A stretch of DNA of 48,642 bases from Brevibacterium casei CIP 102111 (GCF_900169275.1 NZ_FXZC01000011.1:1-48642), one strand, 5' to 3'. Numbered from the stretch's first letter, positions 7,073-16,366 are shown. Notes: generated by a model not told the origin, from the sequence alone. Program-made: numbers and translations.

Positions 7073-8218
7073 TCAGTGCCCCTTCGCCTCGTACTTCTTC
7101 GGCTCGGGCAGTCCGCGCTCGGCACGGACCCTGCGCGAGACGGCTTCGACCGCGCGCAGCGCATCGACGACCATCTCCGGGGTCACCGGGAACGGCATGT
7201 TGTGGATCGTCTCCTCGGGCACCGTCGCGGCCTTCGCCACCGCCTGCAGCTCCTTCACGTCATCGGGGGAGAGCCCCACCTCGGTGAGGGTGTTGGGCAG
7301 ACCGACACGGGTCGTGAACTCGATGAAGTCCTCGATCTCGTCGCTGTCGGCGCCTTCCATGATCAGCTGCGCGAGGGTGCCGACGTTGACCTTCTGCCCG
7401 TGCGCGAGGCCATGCGTCTGCGGAGCCGCGGTGAGCCCATCGTGGATCGCATGTGCGGCAGCGAGCCCACCGGCCTCGAAGCCGAGGCCCGACAGCAGGG
7501 TGTTGGCTTCGACGACAGCCTCGAGCGCCGGCGTCACGGTCTTCGCCTTCACCGCGTCGAGGGCGGCGAAGGCGTTCTCGTGAAGGATCTCCCAGCTCAG
7601 GTGAGCCAGTGCCGTACCAGCCTGGGTCGGCCGTCCGCCGGACATCGTCTCGCCGGTTCCGCGCGCCGTCGCCCTCGCCTCGACCCACGTGGCCAGCGCA
7701 TCGCCGATGCCGGCGACGAGGAAGTTCGCCGGGGCGTTGGCGACGAGCTGGGTGTCGATGAGGACGAGGTCGGGATTCTTGTGGAAGAACCGGTACTCGA
7801 GGAACTCGCCTTCTGCCGTGTAGACGACCGACAGGCCGGACGTCGGTGCGTCTGAGGAGGCGGCCGTGGGAATCGAGGCCCACTTGATGCCGGCCTTGTG
7901 CCCGGCAGCCTTCGCTGAGTCGATCGCGGACCCTCCGCCGAGCCCGACGATGACGTCGTGGCCGCCCGACTCGATCGTCGAGACGAGGCCATCGATGGTC
8001 TCCGGGGTCGCGAACCCGCTGAACGATTCGCGCACGACATCGAGTCCCGCCTCGGCGAAGCTCGACTCGAACGTCTTCTCAACGAGCCCCCACACCGTGT
8101 CATCGGCGATGAGGAGCGGTTTCGAGCCCAGCGGCTCGAGGTAGGTGGGAAGCTCGGCGAGGGCGTTCTTGCCCTGGACGTAACGGGATGGGCTGGAGAA
8201 TGCGTACTGAGTCGACAT
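7073..8218 (-). CDS. gldA: Glycerol dehydrogenase
   Basis: A 381-residue iron/zinc-type alcohol dehydrogenase of the glycerol dehydrogenase family, which oxidises glycerol to dihydroxyacetone with NAD+. The NAD-binding GLGGGSAIDSAKA lies at about residues 92-104. The metal ligands are visible in order: Asp173 (GIGDALATW), His256 (AAAHAIHDG) and His273 (GLAHGQKV), almost exactly where they occur in the Bacillus enzyme. The ATG at 8218 has GGAAGGA upstream; a longer frame to 8296 is out of family. No dihydroxyacetone kinase is nearby. Confidence 0.93.
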   Translation of the reverse strand: MSTQYAFSSPSRYVQGKNALAELPTYLEPLGSKPLLIADDTVWGLVEKTFESSFAEAGLDVVRESFSGFATPETIDGLVSTIESGGHDVIVGLGGGSAIDSAKAAGHKAGIKWASIPTAASSDAPTSGLSVVYTAEGEFLEYRFFHKNPDLVLIDTQLVANAPANFLVAGIGDALATWVEARATARGTGETMSGGRPTQAGTALAHLSWEILHENAFAALDAVKAKTVTPALEAVVEANTLLSGLGFEAGGLAAAHAIHDGLTAAPQTHGLAHGQKVNVGTLAQLIMEGADSDEIEDFIEFTTRVGLPNTLTEVGLSPDDVKELQAVAKAATVPEETIHNMPFPVTPEMVVDALRAVEAVSRRVRAERGLPEPKKYEAKGH

Positions 8219-8662
8219 CGATCGGATCCTTCCGTCGTCTGACCGACCGGTGGGAACGGCGACCAGAGCAAGGTGTCTGCTCACCGACACCGGCATCGGA
8301 TCGCTCCGTGCCCGGAGCGCACCGCCAGTCTATTGCGGCTTCCGATCCCGACACCAATCGGCAAGCTCACTTCCCATGCGCCCCTCGCCGAGGCGGCAGC
8401 CCTCCTTCTCCTCCTGCCCCGCCTGCGGACCAGCGAGGCACAGACGAGTCAGCTGGTCGGCCCGGTCATGGGCGTGAGCCTGCTGGCGTTCGCCACGGTC
8501 TCCGTCGTCGTCTTCGCCCTCGCCGTCGGGGCACCGTGGTGACACTCCCATAAGCCTCGGCCCGGATCGAGGAGCGGGTCGGAGTGCACCTCGGCTCTCG
8601 TAATGTATCGATCTTCGGTGATCCTGTATCGAAAGTAGCCGCAGGGGGCTATGATCGTCGCC
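8219..8662. other. Divergent intergenic region gldA-ltrA
   Basis: About 440 bases between two divergent genes. A plus-strand frame at 8273-8542 would give 89 residues with a hydrophobic second half (ending MGVSLLAFATVSVVVFALAVGAPW); it could be a remnant or small membrane protein, but its N-terminal half has unusual composition (His/Arg/Pro) and no ribosome site, so I do not call it. A -10 hexamer TATGAT at 8650-8655 serves ltrA. Confidence 0.4.
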
Positions 8663-9886
8663 ATGACAGCGACTACGACGCCCTTGACACGGTCCCGCCT
8701 GGTCCCCATGCGCCCACGCGACCCCAACGAACCCTACCGCTCGGCTTCGACTCTCGAGCTCTTCTTCGACCTCGTCTTCGTCGTCGCGGTCTCCATCGCC
8801 TCGGTGAGACTCGCCGAAGCGCTGTCCGAGGGCCACGTGGCCGACGGGATCCTCGACTATCTCATCGTCTTCTTCGGCATCTGGTGGGCGTGGATGAACT
8901 TCACGTGGTTCGCCACGTCGTTCGACACCGACGACTGGCTCTACCGACTGTTGACGATCGTCCAGATGGGCGGTGTGCTCGTCCTCGCCGCAGGTATCGG
9001 CCTCGTCTTCGAAGAGCACAACTTCACCGTCGTCATCATCGCCTACGTCGTCATGCGCCTCGCCCTCGTCGCCCAGTGGACCCGCGCCTCCTTGTCGGCT
9101 CCTTCGGCACGCAGCACGTGCCGGATCTATGCGATCGGGGTGAGCATCGTCCAGGTGCTCTGGCTGCTCACCCTGCTTCTGCCCGGCAACGGATTCCTCA
9201 TCGCCATGCCCATCCTCATCCTCGCCGAGGTCGCTGTCCCCGTCATCGCCGAACGTGCTGGACTCACCCCCTGGCACCCGCACCACATCACCGAGCGCTA
9301 CGGGCTCTTCACCCTCATCCTCCTCGGCGAGAGCCTGCTCGCGTCGGCGAACGCCATCATCGAGGCCATCCAGGACGCCGATGCACTCGGCCCGCTCATC
9401 TCCATGGCCGTGCTCACACTCGTCGCCACGGCCGCTCTGTGGTGGATCTACTTCTGGCCGCCGCACCACCGTTCGATCAGGGGCCTGCGCAACTCGCTCG
9501 CCTACGGTTACGGCCACTACTTCATTTTCGCCGCAGCGGGCGCCTTCTCCGCCGGCATCGAAGCCGAGATCGCGGTGATCACCGATCACAGCGAACTCGA
9601 GCCGCCCTTCGCCTCGTTCGCCTACACGATTCCCATCGCCGTATTCATCCTCGGAGTGTGGGCGCTCGCGATCCGGCCGAACGCCGACCGGATCGTCAAC
9701 GTCGCAGTGCCCGTCGGCGGCCTCCTCGTGCTCATCGACCCGCTCATCCCGGTGCCGTTCGCGCTCACATCTGTCATCCTCATCGGCATCGTCGTCGTCC
9801 TCGTGTGGTGCCCGCCGCTGAGGGGAGACGAGGAGGACGACGGGATCGACCAGCTCCCGGAGAGCGGCGAACAGACCCGGTCCTGA
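8663..9886 (+). CDS. ltrA: LtrA family membrane protein
   Basis: A 407-residue integral membrane protein of the low-temperature-requirement A family: the N-terminal RSASTLELFFDLVFVVAVS is the family signature, followed by about ten membrane segments including WWAWMNFTWFATSFDTDD and HHITERYGLFTLILLGES, both typical. The biochemical role is unknown. Two starts compete. The ATG at 8651 has GGGGG only 2 bases upstream. I prefer the ATG at 8663, which lies 7 bases after TATGAT and would be read from a leaderless transcript. Confidence 0.88.
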   Translation: MTATTTPLTRSRLVPMRPRDPNEPYRSASTLELFFDLVFVVAVSIASVRLAEALSEGHVADGILDYLIVFFGIWWAWMNFTWFATSFDTDDWLYRLLTIVQMGGVLVLAAGIGLVFEEHNFTVVIIAYVVMRLALVAQWTRASLSAPSARSTCRIYAIGVSIVQVLWLLTLLLPGNGFLIAMPILILAEVAVPVIAERAGLTPWHPHHITERYGLFTLILLGESLLASANAIIEAIQDADALGPLISMAVLTLVATAALWWIYFWPPHHRSIRGLRNSLAYGYGHYFIFAAAGAFSAGIEAEIAVITDHSELEPPFASFAYTIPIAVFILGVWALAIRPNADRIVNVAVPVGGLLVLIDPLIPVPFALTSVILIGIVVVLVWCPPLRGDEEDDGIDQLPESGEQTRS

Positions 9887-9936
9887 CCGCCGCCGCCCAG
9901 CCCAGTCCTCGGTGACATTTCGGCCCTGAACTCACT

Positions 9937-9975
9937 GACAGCCCGGACAGGCACCTCGTGCCGGCCCGGGCTGTC
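9937..9975. terminator. Bidirectional hairpin between ltrA and hchA
   Basis: GACAGCCCGG and CCGGGCTGTC form 10-bp arms with an inner GGCAC/GTGCC pairing, placed between two convergent genes. No T-tract follows, as is common in actinobacteria. Confidence 0.65.
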
Positions 9976-10012
9976 GTCGCCGGCGCCGATCACAGAGCGA
10001 ACCGCCGCGCCC

Positions 10013-10891
10013 TCAGCTCCCGAACTTCTCGAGCAGCGCCTGCACGGAGTCCTTGCCCAACTGGTTGGCCGCGAGCGGGCTGTCGCCGGTGAGGAGGTTC
10101 CGGTCGCGGGTCGTCGCGCCCGTCATCTCCGTGTTCTCGACGACGATGCCCGCCTTCTCCAGGGCTTCGCCGAGCGCCCACGGCATCTTCCCTGGCAGGT
10201 ATCCGATGTCGATGTTCGCTCCCTGATCGAGCGAATCGGGGAACGCGACGATCCGGTACCCGGAGAACGGGTTCTCATCCCGCCCGACTCCGGAGGCGAG
10301 GAGTCCCGCCGGTCCGTGGCAGAGGGTGATGATGAGCCGGTCGTTGTCGAGGAAGTAGTCGAGCGCCTCACCGAGGACGGCGCTGTCGGGGATCCCGTTC
10401 ATCGCCCCGTGCCCACCGGGGATGAAGATCGCGGCGTAGTCGTCGAGCCCCTGCTCGATGACCTCGGCGAGCCTCTTCGGGTCCTTGAACTGCTCCTTCG
10501 TCGCCTTCCACGCTGAGCCCACCGCTTCGTCGTCCTTGGGATACGCCCACCATTCGAACTTCCCGGGCTCACCGCTGACGGTGGCGATGTCGATGCCGTA
10601 GCCCGCCTCGGCGATGTGGTGGAGGGGCAAAAGCGTCTCCACGGGATGGTTGCCGGTGGAGAAGAACGTCTCGTTCTGCATGAGCATGTAGCGCTCGTCG
10701 GTGGCGATGACGAGGACCTTCCACCGCCCGCCCGTGTACTTCTCATCAGTGCTCAGCCCATCGAAGTCCGTGCGGTCCGCCGTGTACTGGGACAGCGAGT
10801 ACGGGGAGGGGAAGTAGGCGTTGTTCTCCGCCGGGTCCGGTTTCGGCTGGCGGTCGTCGTCGGAGGTGGTGGTCTGCGTCGAATCGGTCAT
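10013..10891 (-). CDS. hchA: Hsp31-type protein deglycase/chaperone, DJ-1/PfpI family
   Basis: A 292-residue HchA (Hsp31, class I glutamine-amidotransferase-like) protein. The nucleophile elbow is LCHGPAGLL with Cys191-His192, preceded by AAIFIPGGHGAMNGIPDS. The N-terminal KYTGGRWKVLVIATDERYML and FFSTGNHPVETLLPLHH are characteristic of Hsp31 rather than short DJ-1 proteins. It acts as a holding chaperone and glyoxalase III/deglycase on methylglyoxal adducts. A good ribosome site (GGAAGGA) precedes the ATG. It lies two genes from gldA, whose product chemistry can generate methylglyoxal, but they are not an operon. Confidence 0.93.
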   Translation of the reverse strand: MTDSTQTTTSDDDRQPKPDPAENNAYFPSPYSLSQYTADRTDFDGLSTDEKYTGGRWKVLVIATDERYMLMQNETFFSTGNHPVETLLPLHHIAEAGYGIDIATVSGEPGKFEWWAYPKDDEAVGSAWKATKEQFKDPKRLAEVIEQGLDDYAAIFIPGGHGAMNGIPDSAVLGEALDYFLDNDRLIITLCHGPAGLLASGVGRDENPFSGYRIVAFPDSLDQGANIDIGYLPGKMPWALGEALEKAGIVVENTEMTGATTRDRNLLTGDSPLAANQLGKDSVQALLEKFGS

Positions 10892-11053
10892 CTCGTTCCT
10901 TCCGTCGCCGGTGCCGATGCACCGGACTTCTCGCCGAGGTGGCCCTCGGCCTGATCATGCAAGCGCGCTTGCCGTGGTGGTGCCGCCCAACCTATGCCAG
11001 GCGGCGGCAATGCACAAGGGCGGTCGCCTGGCCGCATGTGGCACGATGAGGTC

Positions 11054-11602
11054 ATGCCTGTGCTGACACCGACGTTGGTGACCGAACGCCTGCGCCTGCG
11101 CCCCTTCACTCGTGACGATTCCGACGACCTGTTCGCGCTTCAGTCCGATGCGCGGGTCCTCGAATTCTGGGATTCGCCGCCGTGGAGGGACCGGACGATG
11201 ATCGACCGGTTCCTGGCCGGCTGTCAGACGATGGCCGATGAGGGCACCGGTGCACGTGTGGCCGTCGAGCGTGCCGAGGACCCATCGTTCATCGGCTGGT
11301 GCACCTTCAACAGCTTCAACCCTGACTTCCGCAGCGGATCGCTCGGCTACTGCTTCACCGAGGAGTCCTGGGGGCACGGATACGCGACCGAAGCCGCCAG
11401 AGCGGTGCTGAGCTGGGCCTTCGAAGCCTTCGACCTCAATCGAGTGCAGGCGGAAGCCGACACCCGCAATGCAGCCTCGGCGCGGGTGCTCGAGAAGCTC
11501 GGCTTCCGGAGGGAGGGAACCCTGCGCGAGGACTGCATCGTCGACGGCGTCGTCTCCGACTCGTGGGTGTTCGGTCTGCTCAGGCGCGAGTGGAAAGGTT
11601 GA
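11054..11602 (+). CDS. RimJ/RimL-type GNAT N-acetyltransferase
   Basis: A 182-residue GNAT protein: TLVTERLRLRPFTRDDSDDLF opens as in RimJ/RimL, SLGYCFTEESWGHGYATEAARAVLSWAF carries the acetyl-CoA loop (G-H-G-Y-A-T), and RNAASARVLEKLGFRREGTLRE is the family's C-terminal signature. The substrate could be a protein N-terminus or a small amine. An upstream in-frame start at 10994 would add a non-conserved extension. CACGAT lies 6 bases before the ATG, a weak -10 candidate. Confidence 0.88.
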   Translation: MPVLTPTLVTERLRLRPFTRDDSDDLFALQSDARVLEFWDSPPWRDRTMIDRFLAGCQTMADEGTGARVAVERAEDPSFIGWCTFNSFNPDFRSGSLGYCFTEESWGHGYATEAARAVLSWAFEAFDLNRVQAEADTRNAASARVLEKLGFRREGTLREDCIVDGVVSDSWVFGLLRREWKG

Positions 11603-11622
11603 GCGAAGGCGGCGGTTCTGGG

Positions 11623-11712
11623 ATGAGCGGAGATTTCCATCACGGCGACTGGCAGCGCACGCCCTTCGACGGAACACAGGGGCTCTTCGTCATCGAAGCC
11701 CGCGCACTATGA
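11623..11712 (+). pseudogene. Short remnant reading frame
   Basis: A 29-residue frame (from MSGDFHHGDWQRTPF to FVIEARAL) fills half the gap between the GNAT gene and kup. Its protein-like ending suggests the last piece of a lost enzyme gene, but it has no clear ribosome site. It may equally be chance. Confidence 0.2.
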
Positions 11713-11780
11713 CGAAGACAGCACAGTCGGGTTGCAGTGCGGGCCCGAATGTGACCAACCATTGAAAACCGCGGGGGAGA

Positions 11781-13766
11781 GTGCAAGGATCACTCCTCGT
11801 GGGAGGCGATTCCGGAGGGGACCCCGCGAGTCCTCGAGCGCAGGCTCTGCCCGATTTGGAGGAGCCGCGTGATCACCCGCGCCACACGACGCCTCTGCCC
11901 GCGCTCATGCTCGGCGCGCTCGGCATCGTCTTCGGCGACATCGGCACGTCTCCGCTCTACGCCCTGCAGACGGTCTTCAGCATCCACCACAACGAGGTGG
12001 CCCCGACCGAGCAAGACGTCCTCGGCGTCGTCTCCATGGTCTTCTGGTGTCTCACCCTCATCGTCACCGTCGCCTACCTCGGCTTCATCCTCCGCGCTGA
12101 CAACAACGGCGAGGGCGGGATCCTCTCACTGGCCGCGCTCATCAAGCGGAAGCTCGGGTCGACGTCGTCGCGGGTCAAGGTCGTCATGGTGCTCGCGATC
12201 ATCGGTGCCGCACTCTTCTACGGCGACTCCCTCATCACTCCGGCCGTGTCCGTGCTCAGCGCCGTCGAAGGCCTCCATGTCGTCAGCAGCGACCTCGGCC
12301 CCTGGGTGGTGCCGATCGCCGTCGTCATCCTCACCAGCCTCTTCGCCGTGCAGCGCTGGGGGACCGGTTCCATCGGGCGAGCCTTCGGACCGATCATGCT
12401 CATCTGGTTCCTCGTCCTCGCCCTGCTCGGCACACCGCAGATCTTCGCCAACCCGACGATCCTCCGGGCCCTCTCGCCGACCTATGCCGTCGACTTCGCC
12501 GTCGACCGCCCGATCATCGCCTTCATCGCCGCCGGCGCCGTCGTCCTCGCCGTCACCGGTGTCGAAGCGCTCTACGCGGACATGGGGCACTTCGGGCGAC
12601 GCCCGATCGTCATCGCCTGGCTGAGCATCATCTTCCCCGCGCTCATCCTCAACTACTTCGGGCAGGGGGCGATGATCCTCGCCGACCCCACGACGATCGA
12701 GAATCCGTTCTTCCGGCTCGCCCCCGGCTGGGCGCAGATGCCGCTCGTCATCCTCGCCACCGCCGCGACGATCATCGCCTCCCAGGCCGTGATCTCCGGA
12801 GCGTTCTCCGTCTCCCGTCAGGCGACACGTCTCTCCCTGCTGCCTCGTCTCAAGGTCATCCAGACCTCCCGGCAGGAGAGCGGCCAGATCTACGTGCCCG
12901 CAGTCAACGCCATCCTCTTCGTCGGTGTGCTCGCGCTCGTGCTGTCCTTCCGGTCCTCGCAGGCGCTCGCCTCCGCGTACGGTCTCGCGGTGACCGCCAC
13001 CCTCCTCCTCGAGCTCTCGCTCTTCCTCCTCCTCGTCCTCGAGGTGTGGAAGTGGAGACTGCCGTGGGTCGTCCTCACGGGCCTGACGATCGGCGGCGTC
13101 GAGTTCGCCCTCTTCTCCGCCAACGTCGTCAAGATCGCCGCCGCCGGCGGCTGGCTGCCGCTGGCCATCGCCGCAGTCCTGGTCACGATCATGCTCACGT
13201 GGAAGAAGGGCTCGGCGCTGATGTTCGGCCGACGAGCCGAGATGGAGGGCCCGATCGAGGACTTCGTCGACGAGATCGGCCGCGCGCCAGTCCTTCGCGT
13301 GCCCGGGGTAGCCGTCTACCCGCACGGCAACCCCGGCACCGCCCCGCTGGCGCTGCGCTCCAACGTGGAATGCAACCACGTCCTCCACGAACACGTCGTC
13401 ATCGTCACGATCAAGAACCTCGGCGTTCCCCACGTCCCACACGATCAGCGGGTCCTCGTCTCGGACCTCGGTCGTTCCGACGACGGGATCGTCCATATCC
13501 TCTACAGCATCGGGTTCAACGACTCCCAAGACGTCCCGAGTGCCCTGCGGCAGGCGGTCGGCAGGACACCGGAACTCGACTTCGATCCCAAGTCGGCGAT
13601 GTACGTCATCTCCGTCTTCCGCATCGAACCCGGCAGCGGCACCGGTATGCCGCGCTGGCAGAAGAGTCTCTTCCGCACGCTTGAGAAGGCCTCGGCCAAC
13701 CGCACCCAGGTCCTCCACCTGCCCCCGGATCGGACGACGGTGATGGGCGAGACCGCCGAGCTCTGA
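11781..13766 (+). CDS. kup: Kup potassium uptake transporter
   Basis: A 661-residue KUP/HAK/KT family K+/H+ symporter. ALGIVFGDIGTSPLYALQTVF and ADNNGEGGILSLAALI are the family signatures; about twelve membrane segments fill residues 40-460, and a soluble C-terminal domain follows (about 470-661). YFGQGAMIL and ASQAVISGAFSVSRQATRL are further conserved loops. The start is a GTG directly after GGGGGAGA; a second in-frame GTG at 11799 is possible. The upstream 178 bases hold only a short remnant frame. It stands alone. Confidence 0.95.
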   Translation: MQGSLLVGGDSGGDPASPRAQALPDLEEPRDHPRHTTPLPALMLGALGIVFGDIGTSPLYALQTVFSIHHNEVAPTEQDVLGVVSMVFWCLTLIVTVAYLGFILRADNNGEGGILSLAALIKRKLGSTSSRVKVVMVLAIIGAALFYGDSLITPAVSVLSAVEGLHVVSSDLGPWVVPIAVVILTSLFAVQRWGTGSIGRAFGPIMLIWFLVLALLGTPQIFANPTILRALSPTYAVDFAVDRPIIAFIAAGAVVLAVTGVEALYADMGHFGRRPIVIAWLSIIFPALILNYFGQGAMILADPTTIENPFFRLAPGWAQMPLVILATAATIIASQAVISGAFSVSRQATRLSLLPRLKVIQTSRQESGQIYVPAVNAILFVGVLALVLSFRSSQALASAYGLAVTATLLLELSLFLLLVLEVWKWRLPWVVLTGLTIGGVEFALFSANVVKIAAAGGWLPLAIAAVLVTIMLTWKKGSALMFGRRAEMEGPIEDFVDEIGRAPVLRVPGVAVYPHGNPGTAPLALRSNVECNHVLHEHVVIVTIKNLGVPHVPHDQRVLVSDLGRSDDGIVHILYSIGFNDSQDVPSALRQAVGRTPELDFDPKSAMYVISVFRIEPGSGTGMPRWQKSLFRTLEKASANRTQVLHLPPDRTTVMGETAEL

Positions 13767-13796
13767 GGACGCCCGTTCGGCGCCCGAGGGCACGAG

Positions 13797-13802
13797 TACA
13801 CT
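13797..13802 (+). promoter_or_regulatory. Candidate -10 of the DoxX gene
   Basis: TACACT lies about 48 bases before the ATG of the DoxX-like gene, which has AAAGG ahead of it. The -35 is not distinct. Confidence 0.35.
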
Positions 13803-13849
13803 CGGTCGGGTCAGCCCAGGAAGAGTCCAGAGCAGAAAGGCACCTTCCC

Positions 13850-14248
13850 ATGATCGAAGTCCCGGCACTGGTCGTCGGTGTCGTTCTCCTCCTCGTCCGC
13901 GCAGTGCTCGCCTTCACCTTCTTCCACGAGTCCCTGCTCAAGCTCAAGGACGTCAGAGCGTTTGCGAAGAACGACGGACTCCCGCTCCCGCTCGCCTGGT
14001 TCGTGCCATTGGCCGAATTCGCCGCAGCGCTCTCCTTCGCCACCGGTGTGCTCGCGCAGTGGGCGGGCATCGGCGTCGTCGTCCTCATGCTCATCACCAT
14101 CACGATGCAGAACTTCCGGTGGCACAGCAGGTACTGGGCCGCCGACAACGGGTGGGAGTACGACCTCTTCCTGCTCACCATGGCTTCGGTCATCGCCGTC
14201 TTCGGAGCCGGACCGATCGCGATTCCCACCCTCTTCGGCATGGGCTGA
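13850..14248 (+). CDS. DoxX family membrane protein
   Basis: A 132-residue protein with four membrane segments. AVLAFTFFHESLLKLKDVRAFAKNDGLPLPLAWFVPLAEFAAALSFATGVLAQWAG follows the DoxX/DUF4870-like layout: a first helix with a conserved polar loop, then paired helices. Members are linked to quinone redox and oxidative-stress complexes, but the role here is unknown. It has its own promoter candidate 48 bases upstream and is followed by a convergent gene 33 bases on. Confidence 0.75.
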   Translation: MIEVPALVVGVVLLLVRAVLAFTFFHESLLKLKDVRAFAKNDGLPLPLAWFVPLAEFAAALSFATGVLAQWAGIGVVVLMLITITMQNFRWHSRYWAADNGWEYDLFLLTMASVIAVFGAGPIAIPTLFGMG

Positions 14249-14281
14249 GCCGCCATGGGCTGAGCCGGCAACCGACCGTCG

Positions 14282-14776
14282 TCAGTGGAGCTGGCCGGCG
14301 GCGTACGCCGCCTGACCGATGTGCTGAGCCGCGTCGTCGACGATCGAGACGAGCCGCACCCCGCGCGTCACCGGCGGATTCCAGCTGTCGTCGATGACGG
14401 CGTCGAAGTCGTCCGCCGAGAGTCCGTTGGCATAGTCGATGAGTGCACGCAGGGCGGCACTGAGGTAGTCGACGAGCAGACCCTGATCGTTGACGACGAT
14501 CTCCGCCGCCTGCCCCGGAGTGTGCCCGTAGCCGACCGTGTCACCGATCTTTCCGAGGTCGAATCGGTCGCGGTAGTGCTCCCAGACCTGCGGGTTCCCC
14601 GTGAGGTCGGAGAGCTGAGCGTCGACCTCGCGGCCGATGTGCCAGAGCAGCCAGGCGACCGAGTTGGGGTGGGAGCCCGGATGGGCGTTGAGCTCTTCGG
14701 GCGTGAGGGTCGGGAGGCCCTTGGCCGCATCGATGGGACGCTGGGCGAAGTCGGCGAACAGCTCGTTGATGGTCAT
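14282..14776 (-). CDS. DinB-like (DUF664) four-helix protein
   Basis: A 164-residue protein of the DinB/DUF664 superfamily, which includes mycothiol-dependent enzymes. NSVAWLLWHIGREVDAQLSDLTG carries the central metal-binding His, and the C-terminal DDAAQHIGQAAYAAGQLH gives the last one. Actinobacterial members often are thiol-S-transferases using mycothiol or bacillithiol. The ATG at 14776 begins at the family's usual helix (MTINELFADFAQRPIDAAKG); upstream extensions are not conserved. Substrate unknown. Confidence 0.8.
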   Translation of the reverse strand: MTINELFADFAQRPIDAAKGLPTLTPEELNAHPGSHPNSVAWLLWHIGREVDAQLSDLTGNPQVWEHYRDRFDLGKIGDTVGYGHTPGQAAEIVVNDQGLLVDYLSAALRALIDYANGLSADDFDAVIDDSWNPPVTRGVRLVSIVDDAAQHIGQAAYAAGQLH

Positions 14777-14960
14777 GGTCCCATTGTGCTCTGCCGACAC
14801 GCGGTTGTCAGGGTCGAATCGCCCCGAACCGGGCGTACGCAGCCGACGGACCATCGGACCGCGCGAGCCACGGACCGGTCCTGCCGCCTCGGCGAGGGAA
14901 TAAATCAACGCCGCTTGCGGCTGTTGTGGGCATCACCGATCGTCAACGAAGGAGAAGCAC

Positions 14961-15647
14961 ATGTCGGATCCAGATCGCGTCGTCATCCTCGGCGGACACG
15001 GCAAGGTCGCCCTGCTCGCAGCCCCGAAGCTCACCGCCGCGGGCTTCGCCGTCGACTCCGTCATCCGCAACCCCGATCAGGCCGCCGACGTCGAAGCCGC
15101 CGACGCCCATCCGGTCGTCCTCGACATCGAGACCGCTGACGTCGATGCCCTCGCCGAGGTGTTCGCCGGGGCCAAGGCCATCGTCTTCTCCGCGGGCGCC
15201 GGGGGAGGAAGCCCCGAACGGACGAAGGCCGTCGACTATGAGGCGGCGAAGCGGGCCGTCGACGCCGCCGAGAAAGCCGGAGTCAAGCGCTTCGTCATGG
15301 TCTCCTACGCCACCGTCGGCATCGACCTCGACCGCATCGACCCGTCGAACTCCTTCTACCCCTACGTCGAGGCCAAGCACGGCGCCGACGCGTACCTGCG
15401 GGAGAGCTCCCTCGACTACACGATCCTCGGTCCCGGCCGGCTCACGCTCGACCCGTCGGCGGGCGAGATCGTGCGCGCCGATGAGCGCGGCGACATCGAC
15501 GGCCGGGCCCCGGCCGAAGGGCAGGGCGTGACCTCCCGCGAACTCGTCGCCGACGTCATCACCTTCGTCATCGCCGAGGACGCCGCCGTGCGCGAGACGG
15601 TGAACTTCTACGACGGATCGGTTCCCGTCGCCGAGGCGCTCAGCTGA
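14961..15647 (+). CDS. NAD(P)-binding atypical SDR (NmrA/YwnB-like)
   Basis: A 228-residue Rossmann-fold protein. VVILGGHGKVALLAAPKLTAAG is the dinucleotide-binding start (G-G-x-G-K), followed by IVFSAGAGGGSPERTKAVDYEAAKRAVDAAEKAGVKRFVMVS as in SDR-a5 proteins such as YwnB/YhfK. ATG with AAGGAG 6 bases upstream. Such proteins act as NAD(P)H-dependent reductases or redox sensors. Its last 8 bases overlap the end of the convergent reductase gene. Confidence 0.88.
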   Translation: MSDPDRVVILGGHGKVALLAAPKLTAAGFAVDSVIRNPDQAADVEAADAHPVVLDIETADVDALAEVFAGAKAIVFSAGAGGGSPERTKAVDYEAAKRAVDAAEKAGVKRFVMVSYATVGIDLDRIDPSNSFYPYVEAKHGADAYLRESSLDYTILGPGRLTLDPSAGEIVRADERGDIDGRAPAEGQGVTSRELVADVITFVIAEDAAVRETVNFYDGSVPVAEALS

Positions 15648-16284
15648 TCCGATTGCACAGCCGGTGGGTGAGCCCGCTCTCCGTGCTCACCGATTCGAGA
15701 CTGAACCGGTCGTCCAGCACCTCGGGGTTCTCCCATAACCGCACGCCCGTGCCGAGGACGACCGGCACGGTCACGGTGTGGATGAAGTCGATGAGGTCGG
15801 CGTCGAGGAATTCTTTGACCGAGGTCGGACCGCCGCCGAGCCGGACATCGAGTCCCTCGGCGGCGGTCTTCGCCATCTCGAGCGCCTCGGCGGGGGAGGC
15901 GTCGACGAAGTGGAATACGGTGCCGTTGGCGAACTCCATCGGCTCCCGGGGGTGATGGGTGAGGATGAAGCAGGGCGTGCGGAAGGGCGGTTGCTCGCCC
16001 CACCAGCCGCGCCATCCGTCGTCGGGCCACGGTCCCGTCTGCGGTCCGAACTTCCTCCGGCCCATGATCTCGGCCCCGATGCCCTGACCCCACATGCTGA
16101 ACAGCGCCCGGTCGACGGTGACCGGCGCGTCGGGTGCGCCCTGGACGCCGTCGATGACTCGCCCGTCGAAGCGGGAGAAGAGCGCCCGGGCCCCGCCGAT
16201 CGGCTCGTCGAAGGTGACATAATCACCGGCGGCAAAGCCGTCGAGTGAGACGAAGAGATTGTGCACGCGTGTACGGACCATCAT
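15640..16284 (-). CDS. Dihydrofolate-reductase-like (RibD C-terminal) reductase
   Basis: A 214-residue protein of the DHFR/RibD C-terminal superfamily: VHNLFVSLDGFAAG at the start, GRRKFG and then RLGGGPTSVKEFLDADLIDFIHTVTVPVVLGTG near the C-terminus are diagnostic. These are usually NADPH reductases of unknown substrate. GAGGAG precedes the ATG. It is divergent from an HxlR regulator with a palindrome between them and is the likely regulated target. Confidence 0.88.
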   Translation of the reverse strand: MMVRTRVHNLFVSLDGFAAGDYVTFDEPIGGARALFSRFDGRVIDGVQGAPDAPVTVDRALFSMWGQGIGAEIMGRRKFGPQTGPWPDDGWRGWWGEQPPFRTPCFILTHHPREPMEFANGTVFHFVDASPAEALEMAKTAAEGLDVRLGGGPTSVKEFLDADLIDFIHTVTVPVVLGTGVRLWENPEVLDDRFSLESVSTESGLTHRLCNRIS

Positions 16285-16298
16285 TGCTCCTCAAGCGG

Positions 16299-16347
16299 TT
16301 GGCGGGGGTTGTGGGTCCAGCGTAGGATGATGCACTTGCAAAGTGCA
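16299..16347 (+). promoter_or_regulatory. HxlR promoter with overlapping operator
   Basis: TTGGCG (16299-16304), 18 bases, TAGGAT (16323-16328) make a promoter for the regulator gene. A perfect palindrome TGCACTT-GCA-AAGTGCA (16331-16347) covers the predicted start site. Its location between the two divergent genes suggests it controls both. Confidence 0.7.
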
Positions 16348-16366
16348 ATCACCTGAGGGAGGGAAA

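Noticed and set aside
8273..8542. An 89-residue frame with hydrophobic end
   Set aside because: It has no ribosome site or promoter, and its N-terminal half has shadow-like composition; kept only as a note on the gap.
8330..9589. A 419-residue open frame on the minus strand
   Set aside because: It is antisense to ltrA, with low-complexity acidic composition.
12126..13868. A 580-residue open frame on the minus strand
   Set aside because: It lies wholly opposite kup, is Asp/Glu/Arg/Gly rich without any motif, and is an artefact of GC-rich codon use.
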